Part shown: piece after piece, positions 49,149 to 59,423 of the stretch | Numbering within the stretch: the stretch's first letter is position 1 | Layout of the letters: each line of letters begins with the position of its first letter | From: Venturia oleaginea | Lineage: Eukaryota; Ascomycota; Dothideomycetes; Venturiales; Venturiaceae | Assembly (NCBI GenBank): GCA_013176395.1 | Contig: JABMLP010000010.1 | Location: 992,001-1,056,000 of the forward strand | DNA: 64,000 bases | Direction of reading: 5' to 3' | The notes under the pieces: model-generated | What the model saw: the letters and a program-made list of their open reading frames with translations, nothing else | What the model was told of the DNA's origin: nothing | The model's database searches: none | Translations under genes and position numbers: made by a program

Positions 49149-51004
49149 ACGCAATCGATGGGTTAGTGGCCACTGTGGGTTAGTGGCCACCCCATCAAGG
49201 TATCTCAGCGAAAAAATGTATGCATTTCAACAACCACCTAATCTATTACAATAATATATATATATCAATTGATGCGCTGATACCCAGGGCATACAGGGGC
49301 TTTATATTCAAGCGACCCACATAAGCTACGCCTTGGTGGTGCCCGTTGCCGTCTCACGTCTAGCCCATCTTGTACAGCCTCTGTACGGCTACTTTCACCA
49401 TTATTTACCAACACCTGAGCCTGAACCCCAGATAAAACACCGCCTCTCGCTATATACGTACGCCTCTTTGCCTTCTTCTTCTTTTGGCGCTGGTTCTCAG
49501 TACGTAGCTTCTCAGTACGTAGCTTCTCATTTTCGCTTGCAAGAAGGACAGCGCTATGCATAGCTATCTGACAACCTTTTACAAGCTGGTTTAAGGCCTG
49601 GTCTGTCGGAGACGGTGGGCTTTGCGTACGACGCTTGAGGTATTGCTTCAGGAGGTCTGTTTGGTGCTGTAGCTCAGTAATATTATGAGGTCTTTCGGCT
49701 ACCCATACTGCCTCAGGTTGTGGATGTAGATGGGGGGATGGCGTATGGACCTGAGCGTGTAGGAGCGAGAGCACACGATCTGGCTCGTACGGAACGAGGC
49801 CTGTAGCTGTAAAACCGCTTCGTACGTTCCTTTCGTGTAGTGCTTCGGCGCGTGCTTGCTGGTAGAGAGGTAGGAACTCTTGCTTGTCGATATGGTTAAC
49901 GCCAAGGCCCATTTTCTGCTCAACAAGCCGTCCGTACGATCGCTTGAGTACGGCAAAGCAGCCGACATCAAGTGGCTGGGGGAGATGTGATGAATGCGCT
50001 GGCATACAGAGAACAACAATCGAGCGATCCAGGCAGTACTGATCAAACTCAGGGCTAACGTGACTGCCATGGCCATCAAGGATCAATAACCTGTACCGTC
50101 CAACCGTACGGCTTATTGTATGCTTATCAAAGACGTGTTCAAGCCAATGTAAGCCAATCTCGTTGGTTGTCCAGCCAATCTCGCTCACACCAATTGACCA
50201 GTCGTCCGGTAGGTTGTCGTACCAAGCTGCCTGATGCATTACAGCCTCAAAGATTACGAGCGGCGGGATAGTATACCCTCGCGCGTTTACAGCCTCAATT
50301 ACCGTAACCCATTCACGGTTCCCTGGCTGTGTCGTCCTAGGCCTGCCAGCCCTCTCTGTCCCTGTAACCACCTTTGCTGTTGAGACGACCCCCATCTGGA
50401 AGCCAGTCTCGTCAAAGTTGTAGATGTCGTCCTCGAGAATACCGTACTCAGCGATTGTATGCCGTAGACGTTGAAACCAGGCTCGAATAACCTCCGGATC
50501 TTCGCACTTTGCTCGTTGGTAGTCGTACTTGCGATTGTATTTTGACTGTAGTGTATCGTGGCGCTTGATAAAGTCGCGGACCCAGACCTGACCGACATAG
50601 CATGGTTTCCCGTGTTGCGCGACTAAAAGGCCTGCCATTTGCCGTACAGTCGCCTGTCGAGGTGGCATACCGCGTCGATCCATTGATAGGATCCATCGTA
50701 CGAGACTCTCTTCTTCGGTAGGTGTAAGAAGGCGTTTTTTTGAGATAGAGCCGAACTGTGGTTGGGTTCCGGCGATACGGCGTCGAAGGGTAGTTCGGGG
50801 GATATCAAAGGCATTTGCAGCGGCAGTAGGGGTTTGAAACTGGCCTTGCTGGTAGGCTTGAAGCGCTAGAGCAATTCTACCTTCTTTGTATAAGGCTTCT
50901 TCTTGTTGTGGTGGTGGTGGCATTGAGGATAGTAGTAGAATGACGCGACGCGATTTGGTGAGGTGGCCACTAACCCAAAGTGGCCACTAGCCCATCGACT
51001 ACGT
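49149..51004 (-). mobile_element. 1.86-kb full-length Fot1/pogo-type element (family C)
   Basis: The inverted ends begin ACGYARTCGATGGGYTAGTG and continue with GCCACTKTGGGTTAGTGGCCACC. The inner block TTAGTGGCCAC occurs twice at each end, 17 bp apart (49163 and 49180 on the left; 50963 and 50980 as complement on the right). TA target duplications are at 49147-49148 and 51005-51006. The single internal gene is open over its full length. This copy is inserted in the last codons of the mariner transposase, so it is younger than that element. Confidence 0.92.
49265..50923 (-). CDS. Fot1/pogo-family DDE transposase (552 aa, apparently intact)
   Basis: A transposase that would bind the element ends and catalyse cut-and-paste transfer into TA sites. 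Residues about 10-60 are a Psq HTH (TPTAAANAFDIPRTTLRRRI). Residues about 70-155 are a CENP-B-type HTH (SLVRWILSMDRRGMPPRQ, YVGQVWVRDFIKRHD). The DDE_1 domain spans about 165-370 with the acidic residues in YNFDETGFQMG, LLILDGHGSHVS and PQPLDVGCFAVLK. A coiled coil (ASENEKLRTEKLRTENQRQK) follows, with a short duplication of KLRTE. The C-terminal CCHC knuckle is degenerate: in RSLCGSLEYKAPVC the first Cys is Arg and the His is Tyr. There are no introns. Catalysis could be intact, but end recognition by the knuckle is probably lost in this copy. Confidence 0.92.
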   Translation of the reverse strand: MPPPPQQEEALYKEGRIALALQAYQQGQFQTPTAAANAFDIPRTTLRRRIAGTQPQFGSISKKRLLTPTEEESLVRWILSMDRRGMPPRQATVRQMAGLLVAQHGKPCYVGQVWVRDFIKRHDTLQSKYNRKYDYQRAKCEDPEVIRAWFQRLRHTIAEYGILEDDIYNFDETGFQMGVVSTAKVVTGTERAGRPRTTQPGNREWVTVIEAVNARGYTIPPLVIFEAVMHQAAWYDNLPDDWSIGVSEIGWTTNEIGLHWLEHVFDKHTISRTVGRYRLLILDGHGSHVSPEFDQYCLDRSIVVLCMPAHSSHLPQPLDVGCFAVLKRSYGRLVEQKMGLGVNHIDKQEFLPLYQQARAEALHERNVRSGFTATGLVPYEPDRVLSLLHAQVHTPSPHLHPQPEAVWVAERPHNITELQHQTDLLKQYLKRRTQSPPSPTDQALNQLVKGCQIAMHSAVLLASENEKLRTEKLRTENQRQKKKKAKRRTYIARGGVLSGVQAQVLVNNGESSRTEAVQDGLDVRRQRAPPRRSLCGSLEYKAPVCPGYQRIN

Positions 51005-51143
51005 TACGAAGTGGTAGCTTAAGTAATACATCATTCTATGTTATATACAAGACCCTTGGCCGATGGCTTAAGCCACCATACTAACAATATATCGGCCAGC
51101 TACCACAGTAAACATTTGTTATCATCCAACAGACCACAGTGTA

Positions 51144-51820
51144 CTATGGTCTGATGACGATTAAATATGGGTGGGGCTAGTTGGTGGAGCTAAATCTTTG
51201 TAGGGTGTCCTTGCTATTAAACATGGATCGTACAAGGGGGATCCACCCGCATACGTGGCGAGCGCGGTCAACGTCTACTACCTTCCTTATCGAGTGGTAA
51301 GCGTGCAAATTATGTGTATTGTCTACCAGGAAGGGGACGGATTTTTCACGATATATCCACACCGTAGAAAACCCAGTGTCAAAACCCCTACCTGATTGGA
51401 TAGCTTTAATACCGTATTTGCTAAGTGATTCAAACAAGTATGGTGCTTTCGAGGTAAGCGAGGGCAGAATGCAAGTCGATACGACTTGTTGTCTAAGAGC
51501 CAAGACAACTGAACATGGTAATCCTACCCATTAAACACGTATTTCCCAATCTCAGCCTTGCGATAAATACTAAAACGAGTACAATTCGATCAAGTAAACG
51601 CAACTTACCTTTTAAAGGGATGGTTATCAGGAAAGCCCATCTCCAAAAATAGAGGGAGACCGCTACTAAACAGAAGGTCTCAGTTGAACGTCCCGGAGAT
51701 TACGATTAAAGATTGAAGAAAGATAGCATCCTATGTTCGGCAAAAGCTAGATTAAATGTAGGAAGAGAAAAAGAGTAAAAAGAGATGTTTGAAGCAGCGT
51801 TTGACGCTAGCGTTGAATTA
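51144..51820. other. Right flank of the transposon nest
   Basis: AT-rich sequence with no gene that I recognise. A TTTTT run on the minus strand near 51777-51781 is the likely polymerase III terminator of the tRNA gene that follows. Confidence 0.4.
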
Positions 51821-51899
51821 GCCCAACGCGGGGGTCGAACCCGCAGCCTTGAGATAGCTTAATAAGAGTCTCACGCTCTACCGATTGAGCTAGCCGGGC
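51821..51899 (-). tRNA. tRNA-Lys(CTT) with a 7-base intron
   Basis: On the minus strand the acceptor halves GCCCGGC and GTTGGGC pair (with one G-T and one mismatch tolerated). The D arm is GCTCAATCGGTAGAGC. The anticodon stem TGAGA/TCTCA encloses CT-CTT-A followed by seven bases (TTAAGCT) at the canonical position after base 37, then the closing base. The T arm is GCGGGTTCGACCCCCGC (CTGCGGG side with internal B box GGTTCGACCCC). Total 79 bases, with a T run downstream for polymerase III termination. It marks the right border of the accessory island. Confidence 0.93.
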
Positions 51900-53722
51900 T
51901 TGCTTCTTGTAGTGGTGTCAGTTTAACTATTGTAATCGAATATATATTGATTGCTGTTTGTGCGGGCATGGCGATATGCTCGCTAGTGGCGCTTGGACGG
52001 GCACGTTAGAATATTGCCCTACCGAAAAAGACGTTGGACACTTAATAGATTTGATCCATGCATGCGTGTTCCTAAGACCGACCGTGCTAGATCCGTGCGA
52101 AGCGAGGAACATCAAAATCGAGTTCTATTAGGTGAGGGGATACAGAATCCGTAAGAAGTCTGAAACCTGCATTTGAAAAGACTTTGCGAATTCTGCAAAG
52201 AGTCCATGTCTTTCTCGGAAGTGCAATGATGGGAGTTAAATTTGGTGGGAGATGTCAGTAGATCTGTTTGATATTTTGTAGAAGTGGTAGATCTGAACGT
52301 ACCCAACTATCCTGATGTCGGCTTGTCTTTACTCCACCGCATACGATAGTCCGGATTAAAAGATCGATCCGGGACAGAATGGCGTGGAGGCCTGTGAAGG
52401 CATTCAGTAGAATCTTCGATTCAAAGCGATGCCATTTTATTCCCGTTAGTCCTCCGCAGCTCTTTTGTCCAGCAAGCTTACATGATTTTACACATTCGGT
52501 TTCCTCGCCCAAAATATAGTTATTGGCATACAAACATGACTACACTTGTCAAGCGCTTGTTCCCTAACCCTCTCCACCAACTTTTCCACCTGTGGTTTCT
52601 GCCACCTAAGTCCTCTCGCGAAATAGGCAAGAGTTGTTGGAGGAAGTGGCTATTCTCCTTGTTTGTGTCCCATTTGGGAAATAGCGCTGGGCGCTTATAT
52701 CTAAGGGACCTTCCGGCCACTTCCGTAGCAAGCTTCAATCAATACTTTCAACAAGAGTAAATCCACTCAAACCTTGCAGATAATTCTGCTGTGCCCATCT
52801 CTCCATCTCTTTCATAGTTTTGTCTCGGGGCCAGCGGCCAAGCGGCCAAACGTGCGTTTCGCTGCTAACATCGACGAAGCCGGCGGCTGCAAGAAGAGAG
52901 GAGAACGTACTGCTGACTTCGAGGTGAGGTTTGAGGCGGCAGACACCATAGTCGTTGACCAGAGCATCAAAGGGGAAGAGAGAGGCGCAGAGCCATCATC
53001 ACAACCTAGTACCGATTAACAAATGCACGTTCCACTCACACAGCCTCGGAAAATACTGACGAGCGGGAAAGTTCGCGTCTTGAAGCTCGATCCATCCGCC
53101 AGGTGGAGCTGGGAGCTTTGTTAGAACGGGAAGTCGTTGCGGGAGGCTTCATAGTGGGGTGAAACTGTCTTACCCGAAGCTATAATGGCAACATAAATAG
53201 CTAGCTCGTAGAACGATCTTCCTATAACGATCTTCCCAAAACCCGGTTCGAGTAAGAATGTATTCCTATATAGTTATGGAAGTACTAAAGCATCCTTCGG
53301 AATGTTACCTTTGAATTACAACTCGCTATTTATGGAGTCGTCATGAAATCGTGATGCGAACCAAAACGCTAGGACCCAGTAAGGTCGTGTTCGTGAACTC
53401 GATTTCAATACAGCCGGCAGCATGCAAGATAAAGCGTAACGGATGGAATATGAAACAGAAACTCAGGACAGCTCGAAAATGATGGGCTAAAGCCCGTTTA
53501 AGATTTGTGCTTTTGTGGCAAGTTGTTGAACTTGCCGGCTACCCTATCTCCCTAGCAGAGATGATTCTAATGTTCACTGACCTGAACCCAGAAACCAATT
53601 CTATCGCTAACCACCCAACACGTTAAGTGTACCAATGCCTTCCAAACGCCGAACCTTGACTGATGAAGCCGGGGTATGTAATTATTGTTGAAAATCTAAC
53701 ATCACGAACAGGAAATCGTTAC
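51900..53722. other. Gene-free spacer right of the tRNA
   Basis: No recognisable gene. Frames at 52255-52533 (minus), 52482-52760 (plus) and 52774-53019 (plus) are short and of unbiased composition. The last few hundred bases are the 3' flank of the folate gene. Confidence 0.4.
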
Positions 53723-56700
53723 TTAAAAGAGGCCATCGATCTCGCCAGTCTCAGCATTAACATCAACGTTGAGGTATCCTGGTGCGGTGGGCAGACCTGG
53801 AATAGTCTGGATGTCTGCCGCCAAAGCGTAGAAATACCCAGCGCCAGCTGCAAGCCTGACATCTCTGACCGGAACAGTAAAGCCGGTTGGTGCTCCTTTC
53901 AGGGCGGGGTCATGACTGAGACTGTATTGAGTCTTTGCCACACAAAATGGGAGATTTCCGAAGCCTTGCTTGACGTAGGTGTCGACCTGGTGGGTTTGAA
54001 TATTAGCAGTTGTTTGTTTGCCAAAGAGTATCATCCTGCTTACCTTCTTTTGGGCCAGTTCTGAAAATTCGACCTTGTCTGCACCATAGAATTTCTTCGC
54101 GATAGCCTCGATGCGCTCCAAAGGCGTGTTTCCCTCGGTCTCATATAAGAGCTTGTAGTCCTCCGCGTTAGCCGATGCAGAGGCTTTGATGACGCCCTCG
54201 GCCAGATCGACAGCTCCAGCACCTCCTTTAGCGAAGTGGTCTGCAGGAATCGCGTCAAGTGCGCCAGCGGCAACAGCCTCCTCCTTGATGACCTTAATTT
54301 CTGCATCCGTGTCGGTGTTGAACTTGTTAATCGCAACGATGACTGGAACTCCGAAGGTTTTGGCGTTCTCAATGTGCTTCTTCAGGTTGACGCAGCCATT
54401 TCTCAGGATTTCCACATTCTCTGTCCTGTACACCTCGTGGAGCTGACCACCAGGTGAGATCTCGGGTCCGCCACCGTGTACTTTGAGTGCACGGACAGTG
54501 GCTACAATGACGATACAGTCGGGCTGGAGACCTGAAGCGCGGCACTTGATGTTGAAGAATCGCTCTCCTCCCATGGTAAAATCAAACCCAGCTTCAGTGA
54601 CAACATAACCAGCTTTCTCGTTATGGTCCTCATCAGGTTCGGTTCCAGCAAGCTTCAATGCCAAACGATCGGCAAGAATACTTGAATTTCCAACAGAAAT
54701 GTTGGCGAACGGGCCTGCGTGCACGAAAACGGGTGTACCTTCCAAGGATTGCATAAGGTTGGGCTTGATGGCATCTTTCATCAACGCTGTCAAGGCACCT
54801 CCAACCCCAATGTCATCTGCCGTCACTGGGTCGCCACTTCTTGAGCTGGCGACGACCATACGGCCTAGTCGTTCACGCATGTCACTCAGCGAATTTGAGA
54901 GGGCGAGCACAGCCATACACTCGCTAGCAACAGAGATATCAAACCCAGTCTCTCGGCTGAGACCCTTCTCTGTGGGAGCTGAGCCCACAGTGATTCCACG
55001 AAGATGGCGGTCGTTGACATCTAGTACTCGTCTCCAGGTGATAGTTTCCGGATCAATGTCAAGTCTAGCAAACCGGCGGATTTCGTCCTCAGTCAACTCA
55101 TTGGGATCAGTCTTTGTGATTCCGAGTTTCTTCAGTCGTCGGAAGAAAATTGGAGCAAAGACTCGCTTTCCTCCCTTGGTAGGAACCAATCGTTTGTACA
55201 ACGGACCGTCCTTCTGTGTTGCCTCGTGGAACATACGAGTCTCCAGGGCTGCGGCGAGCAGATTGTTGGCTGCTGTGATCGCATGAATATCACCTGTCAG
55301 GTGCATGTTGAACTCGTCCATGGGGATGACTTGAGAGTATCCACCACCAGCGGCACCGCCCTTGATACCAAACGTTGGACCCTGACTTGGCTGTCGTACA
55401 TTAGCGAAGCAGATTTTGCCGAGGTGAGCACCAAGAGCCTGAGAAAGACCCATGGTCGTGGTCGATTTTCCTTCCCCTAATGGGGTGGGTGTGATGCCTG
55501 TAACTACAACATATCTACCGTTTCGTCGGTGGTCAAGTCTCTTGAACACGTCCAAGGAAACCTTGCCTTTGGTGTGACCATATGGCTCAAGTTCATTTGG
55601 AGCAATGCCGACCTCTTCAGCGATCTTGGTGATGTGCTTTGGAGTTTGCCTCCTAGAGATTTGCCAGTCTGCAGGAATGGGCCATTCAATGTTGAGTGGC
55701 AGAGGTGAGACCTTTCTTAACTTTTGGCGTTCGAAATAGTCGTCCGCAGATCCCACCACGTTTTGGAGCAACATTGCAACGGTCATAGGTCCAACTCCCC
55801 CAGGCACTGGGGTAATGTGGCTCGCGACTTGAGCAGCAGCTTCATAGTCGACATCGCCTACTAGGCGTTGGCCCGATTTCTTGCTTGCATCTTCGATGAA
55901 GTTGGTTCCAACATCAATTACAATTGCGCCCGGCTTAATCCAATCACCCTTCACGAATTGTGGTTGTCCAATGGCCGCAATGAGAATGTCAGCGTTTCGG
56001 ACCACATCTGGAAGGTTCTTGGTCTTGGAGTGGCAGATGGTGACTGTTGCATCTGCTTTCGTGAGCAAATCAGCAACTGGGCTGCCGACAATGTCACTTC
56101 TTCCTAGCACAACAGCATTCAAGCCACGAGGATTTACACCTGCCTCGTTCAGCAGGATCATGATGCCCTTGGGTGTGCATGGAATGAATAGCGGGTTTCC
56201 ACCCTTCTTTGCCAATTCGCCAATACTGGCTACGCCAAAGCCATCCACATCTTTGGCAGGTGCCACCTCAGATGTTATGTTATATGCTGAGATATGTCCC
56301 GGGATCGGCAATTGGACCAGTATGCCATTGACAGTGGTATCATTGTTGAATTGCTGGATCTTCTGGAGGAGTTCGGCTTCGGTAATAGACTCGGGGTAGG
56401 ACTCGATCTTGCAATCGATATTGGCCTGATTTGATCGTTAGTTGAGGTCCCTGAGCTTGATTAAAATCCATACCTCTTCAGCGGCCTTGACCTTCATGCG
56501 CACATAAGTACCTGCACAATTAGCCAACGCGCTGAGAAATTATATCCTCCACGTACTGGAATCTTGCCGGGCTCCCACTGTGCCATGTTAATGCTGTTCT
56601 TGGTATATCATTGGCAAAAATACCTTGTATTATGACCAAAGAAGGCTTGTAGCGCGGGTTGGACTGCTGCTTCTGGTGGATGGTGGCGTTGATCTTTTCG

Positions 56701-56954
56701 CGTATACTTTTGGCAATGGCAGTACCATCAATCTTCTGGGCCGTCATGACTGGACGACTGCTAGAAAGAGATTCGGAGGAGGAATGGGGGACTGGAAATG
56801 AGGTTTGTGCTCCAGTGGAAATCAACCTAATTCGATCACGAGAGCTCTGTTGGCGGGGTGCTCGTGAAAAGGTCGTAGGCAGTAAACTGAAGGATCTTGC
56901 CGGATTTCCCCGCAATATGCTCGATGTCTGTCGTTTGATCCCACAGATTAGCAT
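53723..56954 (-). CDS. ADE3: C1-tetrahydrofolate synthase (trifunctional; ADE3/MIS1 type)
   Basis: This enzyme combines 5,10-methylene-THF dehydrogenase, methenyl-THF cyclohydrolase and 10-formyl-THF synthetase activities, feeding purine, thymidylate and formyl-Met synthesis. Five exons, 56954-56624, 56577-56557 (21 bases), 56511-56474, 56425-54044 and 53986-53723, give 1011 residues from the first ATG. The start at 56954 gives an Arg/Ser-rich presequence (MLICGIKRQTSSILRGNPAR...) typical of mitochondrial import. The ATG at 56747 (MTAQKIDGTAIAKSIREK) gives the 942-residue cytosolic form. Motifs include YVRMKVKAAEE (catalytic Lys), VVLGRSDIVGSP, PVPGGVGPMTVAMLL, then TPLGEGKSTTTMGL (ATP site of the synthetase), PSQGPTFGIKGGAAGGGYSQ and MHLTGDIHAITAANNLLAAA. 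The last intron (57 bases) has no stop and is a multiple of three; leaving it in would add 19 foreign residues after ELAQKK. Confidence 0.95.
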
Positions 56955-57623
56955 AGTTGAAGGATCAATGCTAAATGCTGAGTCTGTGGCAAAGATTTGA
57001 AGCTTCCAAGAATACAGAAATCAAAATTTTCTGAGAAGTCCGAACGCGAGGGATCAAAGCCGCCACGACATCGGCACAGTTACTGTCATGACAAGAGGTC
57101 AGTGCATTCGATGGAAAGGACCCTTGGATTGTGATGTATAAGAAATTGTTGTTATTGTCCAATGATTTCTGTGCACCACTAAAGAAGGATGTTAATTCTA
57201 CAGGCCGGGTCACTAGGCCGGGTTTCTTTGGCGGTGACCTGGAAGACATGAGATACTTGTGTAGATTTATTATGATTCGGGCTGTGGGCTCTCGGTCCAC
57301 AGCAGGCCCATCACCTCATGGCCGTTTGGATCGTTTCGAAAACCAGCGAAAATGATGTCTCTTATCAGGGATTCCCAATCTGACAAAGATGTGGCTAAAT
57401 TCCTGGCGATTCATGGAAACACGCATTCTTCAAGTGTCAGACGAAGGGATCCGAAATAGCAGACCTGACATAGGTATAGCTCTATCCACTAGGATCAGAC
57501 TAGAAAGAATTTATGACTGTTGCTGTTGTTTTTATTGCAGGGCTAGAGCAGTATGTTGCCAAGATAGATATTGCCTCCCTCAACTGACCGTTCTCATGAG
57601 TCATATCATTTAAATCAAGTCTT
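56955..57623. other. Upstream region of the folate gene
   Basis: This probably holds the promoter of the gene on the minus strand. No other gene seen. It ends at the target-site duplication of the retroposon. Confidence 0.4.
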
Positions 57624-59256
57624 ACTACTGCCTGGTAGAAAAACAGCACACACAGCGAGAACTCAATTTTTGGAATTTACAGAAGTATCATCTAAAGATC
57701 ATCAAAACACCTCTGCCAGTGGCCGCTCCGGCCTCTAGAGGCCATCGCGCGTCCCTCAGCGTCGATGAGATATCTCTAGAGTCGCCGTCGCGGCCACGGC
57801 AGAGCAAGCAGACGAATACATGAGCAAGCTACACGAACGATGCGTCCACCAAAGACAACAGCAACCATCTAGTCACTATCTCCCGGCTAGTCCATCACCC
57901 CAGATGACACTGCAACGCTCCGAGTCGACGAGTCACTGCTAGAACGGCAATACCTTCAACACAACTCAAACACCAGACGCCCGGTGCGCAACAATCGGCA
58001 CCACACACCACTGCAACGACTAGACAACCTCTCCCAACGTCTTGGCAAACCGTCCTGCTACAAGCTGTTGCCCAGAGCCTTGAGCCTCTCCCCAAACTGT
58101 TGCCTCCCAGTTATGGCATTGGCAAGAGTAGGTGCGCGACACAGTAAGTAGTAAGGACGCATAGAAGGAGCCTATTGGCGGCAAATCCCCTCCCTGTAAG
58201 CTAGCAGACGTAGCCTTGAGCCTCTCCCCAGACTGTTGCGTCCCAGTTATGGCATTGGCAAGAGTAGGTGCGCGATATAGCAAGCAGGGAGAGCGACTAG
58301 CAGCAGATAGGCTCCGACTATAAGACGACAGGTCTACAACACAATCGGTGCGACACGATACGGCAGCTGCTAGAGAACCTCATCTACTATCGTCTCCGCA
58401 AACCGTCCTGCTGCAAGCTGATGTCCAGAGCCTTGAGCCTCTCCCCAAACTGTTGCGTCCCAGTTATGGCATTGGCAAGAGTAGGTGCGCAACACAGTAA
58501 GCAGTAAGGACGTATAGAAGGAGCTTATTGGCGGCAAATCCCCTCCCTACAAGCCAGCAGACGTAGCCTTGAGCCTCTCCCCAGACTGTTGCGTCCCAGT
58601 TATGGCATTGGCAAGAGTAGGAGCGTGATATAGCAAGTAGGGAGAGCGACTAGCAGCAGATAGGCTCCGACTATAAGACGGCAGGTCTATAGCACGATCG
58701 GCGCCATACAATACGGCAGCTACCAGACAGCCTCGTCCACGGGCATACCCGGAGTATCACACCCAAGCAGCGAAATCACGACTACGATGGTTACTATTGT
58801 CTCCAGCATCACACAACCAAATACACCGCCGCATAGGAATCTGGTGCAAGGCAACTTTCACAAGCAGAAACATACTTAGGGAACCCATTGGCCTTGAGGG
58901 ATAAGGCGAAACAGATAGACAAGCTGAGCATTAGAGGGAGACTGTAGGTAGAAGGATAGCGAAACACGAGGCATTGCCTCTTGAGTCTACATAGCACAGA
59001 TATACTAGCAGAATAACCAGTATCTACAAGAGCCAGCGGGCATTTGGAGATACTGGTTAAGGGAAAAGAGGGAGGACGGAGGGGACAGCTGGTCTTGTTT
59101 CAGTGAACGGGGCGAAGTGGGGCGCGGTGGATTATATAATCTATCACGTGTCGGCTGTCTGATGAAGTCCTCCTAACCGGACATAGCTGCGTGATTAAGC
59201 GGCTGCAACCGAGTAGGATAAAATCAATCAATCAATCAATCAACTACTGCCTGGTA
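57624..59256 (+). mobile_element. LINE- or SINE-like retroposon with 14-bp target duplications and (AATC)n tail
   Basis: The sequence ACTACTGCCTGGTA occurs at 57624-57637 and again at 59243-59256. Between them lie 1605 bases that end in GGATAAAATC followed by four to five AATC units, directly against the right copy. A variable-length target duplication next to a short tandem-repeat tail is the signature of target-primed reverse transcription; fungal Tad-type LINEs end this way. No open frame for a reverse transcriptase is present and the inside is built from tandem repeats. It is therefore either a severely reduced LINE or a non-autonomous element mobilised by one. Confidence 0.8.
58077..58730 (+). 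repeat. Tandem 353-bp unit (two copies) with an inner 57-bp repeat
   Basis: A block starting GCCTTGAGCCTCTCCCCA and continuing through CAGTTATGGCATTGGCAAGA occurs four times, at 58077, 58213, 58430 and 58566. The distances are 136, 217 and 136 bases, so a unit of 353 bp that itself contains two copies 136 bp apart is present twice in tandem. Copies differ by a few substitutions. The array lies entirely within the retroposon at 57624-59256. Confidence 0.9.
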
Positions 59257-59423
59257 CGAGCCTAGAAATCTTGAAGTCGGCGTGTGAGTAGAGTCATAGA
59301 GAAGAAGAAGAGTCACGGTCAAACTGGCAGGGAATTTTCAATTCGGTTAGCCTCTTTTCCAGCTTCGAGAGCCCATAACTATTGCCCACTTCCTCACTTC
59401 AAAATTCTACCCCAACAGCCACC

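Larger units (their letters stand above)
48128..51022 (+). pseudogene. Tc1/mariner (DDE_3) transposase, broken by stops and an insertion
   Basis: The frame starts at 48128 (MPPVRQKQPDLSRDERLQV) with a HTH (IANQLKVTQRQVQNTC). It meets a TAG at 48419-48421 and further stops (TGATAG near 48474, TAG near 48530 and near 48711). The catalytic signatures remain readable: WTDETWVTGG (first Asp), MQDGAPGHAASETF (second Asp), and YSPDLNPIEAVWN (final Glu region). The gene then runs into the pogo element after GGH. Past that element the remaining bases read TKW and a stop, the usual C-terminus of this family. Two stops replace tryptophan (TGG to TAG), as expected from C-to-T change at CpA on the other strand, a RIP-like pattern. 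The gene is dead. Confidence 0.85.
46726..51143 (+). mobile_element. Tc1/mariner element carrying two nested pogo-type insertions
   Basis: The outer element has inverted ends. CTGTGGTCTGTTGGATAAC begins near 46728, and its complement ends near 51139. A second matching block, ACTGTGGTAGCNGGCCGATA, lies at about 46818 and, inverted, at 51079-51109. The left end has about 60 extra bases between the two blocks. Inside lies a DDE_3-type (IS630/Tc1-mariner) transposase gene that is broken. Two other transposons sit in it: one at 46959-48084 in the leader before the start codon, and one at 49149-51004 in the last codons. Without them the element would be about 1.4 kb, a normal size for this class. 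Confidence 0.85.

Noticed and set aside
58077..58730. Regularly spaced repeats resembling a CRISPR-like array
   Set aside because: Only four copies with alternating spacing (136/217), long units, no palindromic repeat and a eukaryotic context. They are tandem duplications within a retroposon.
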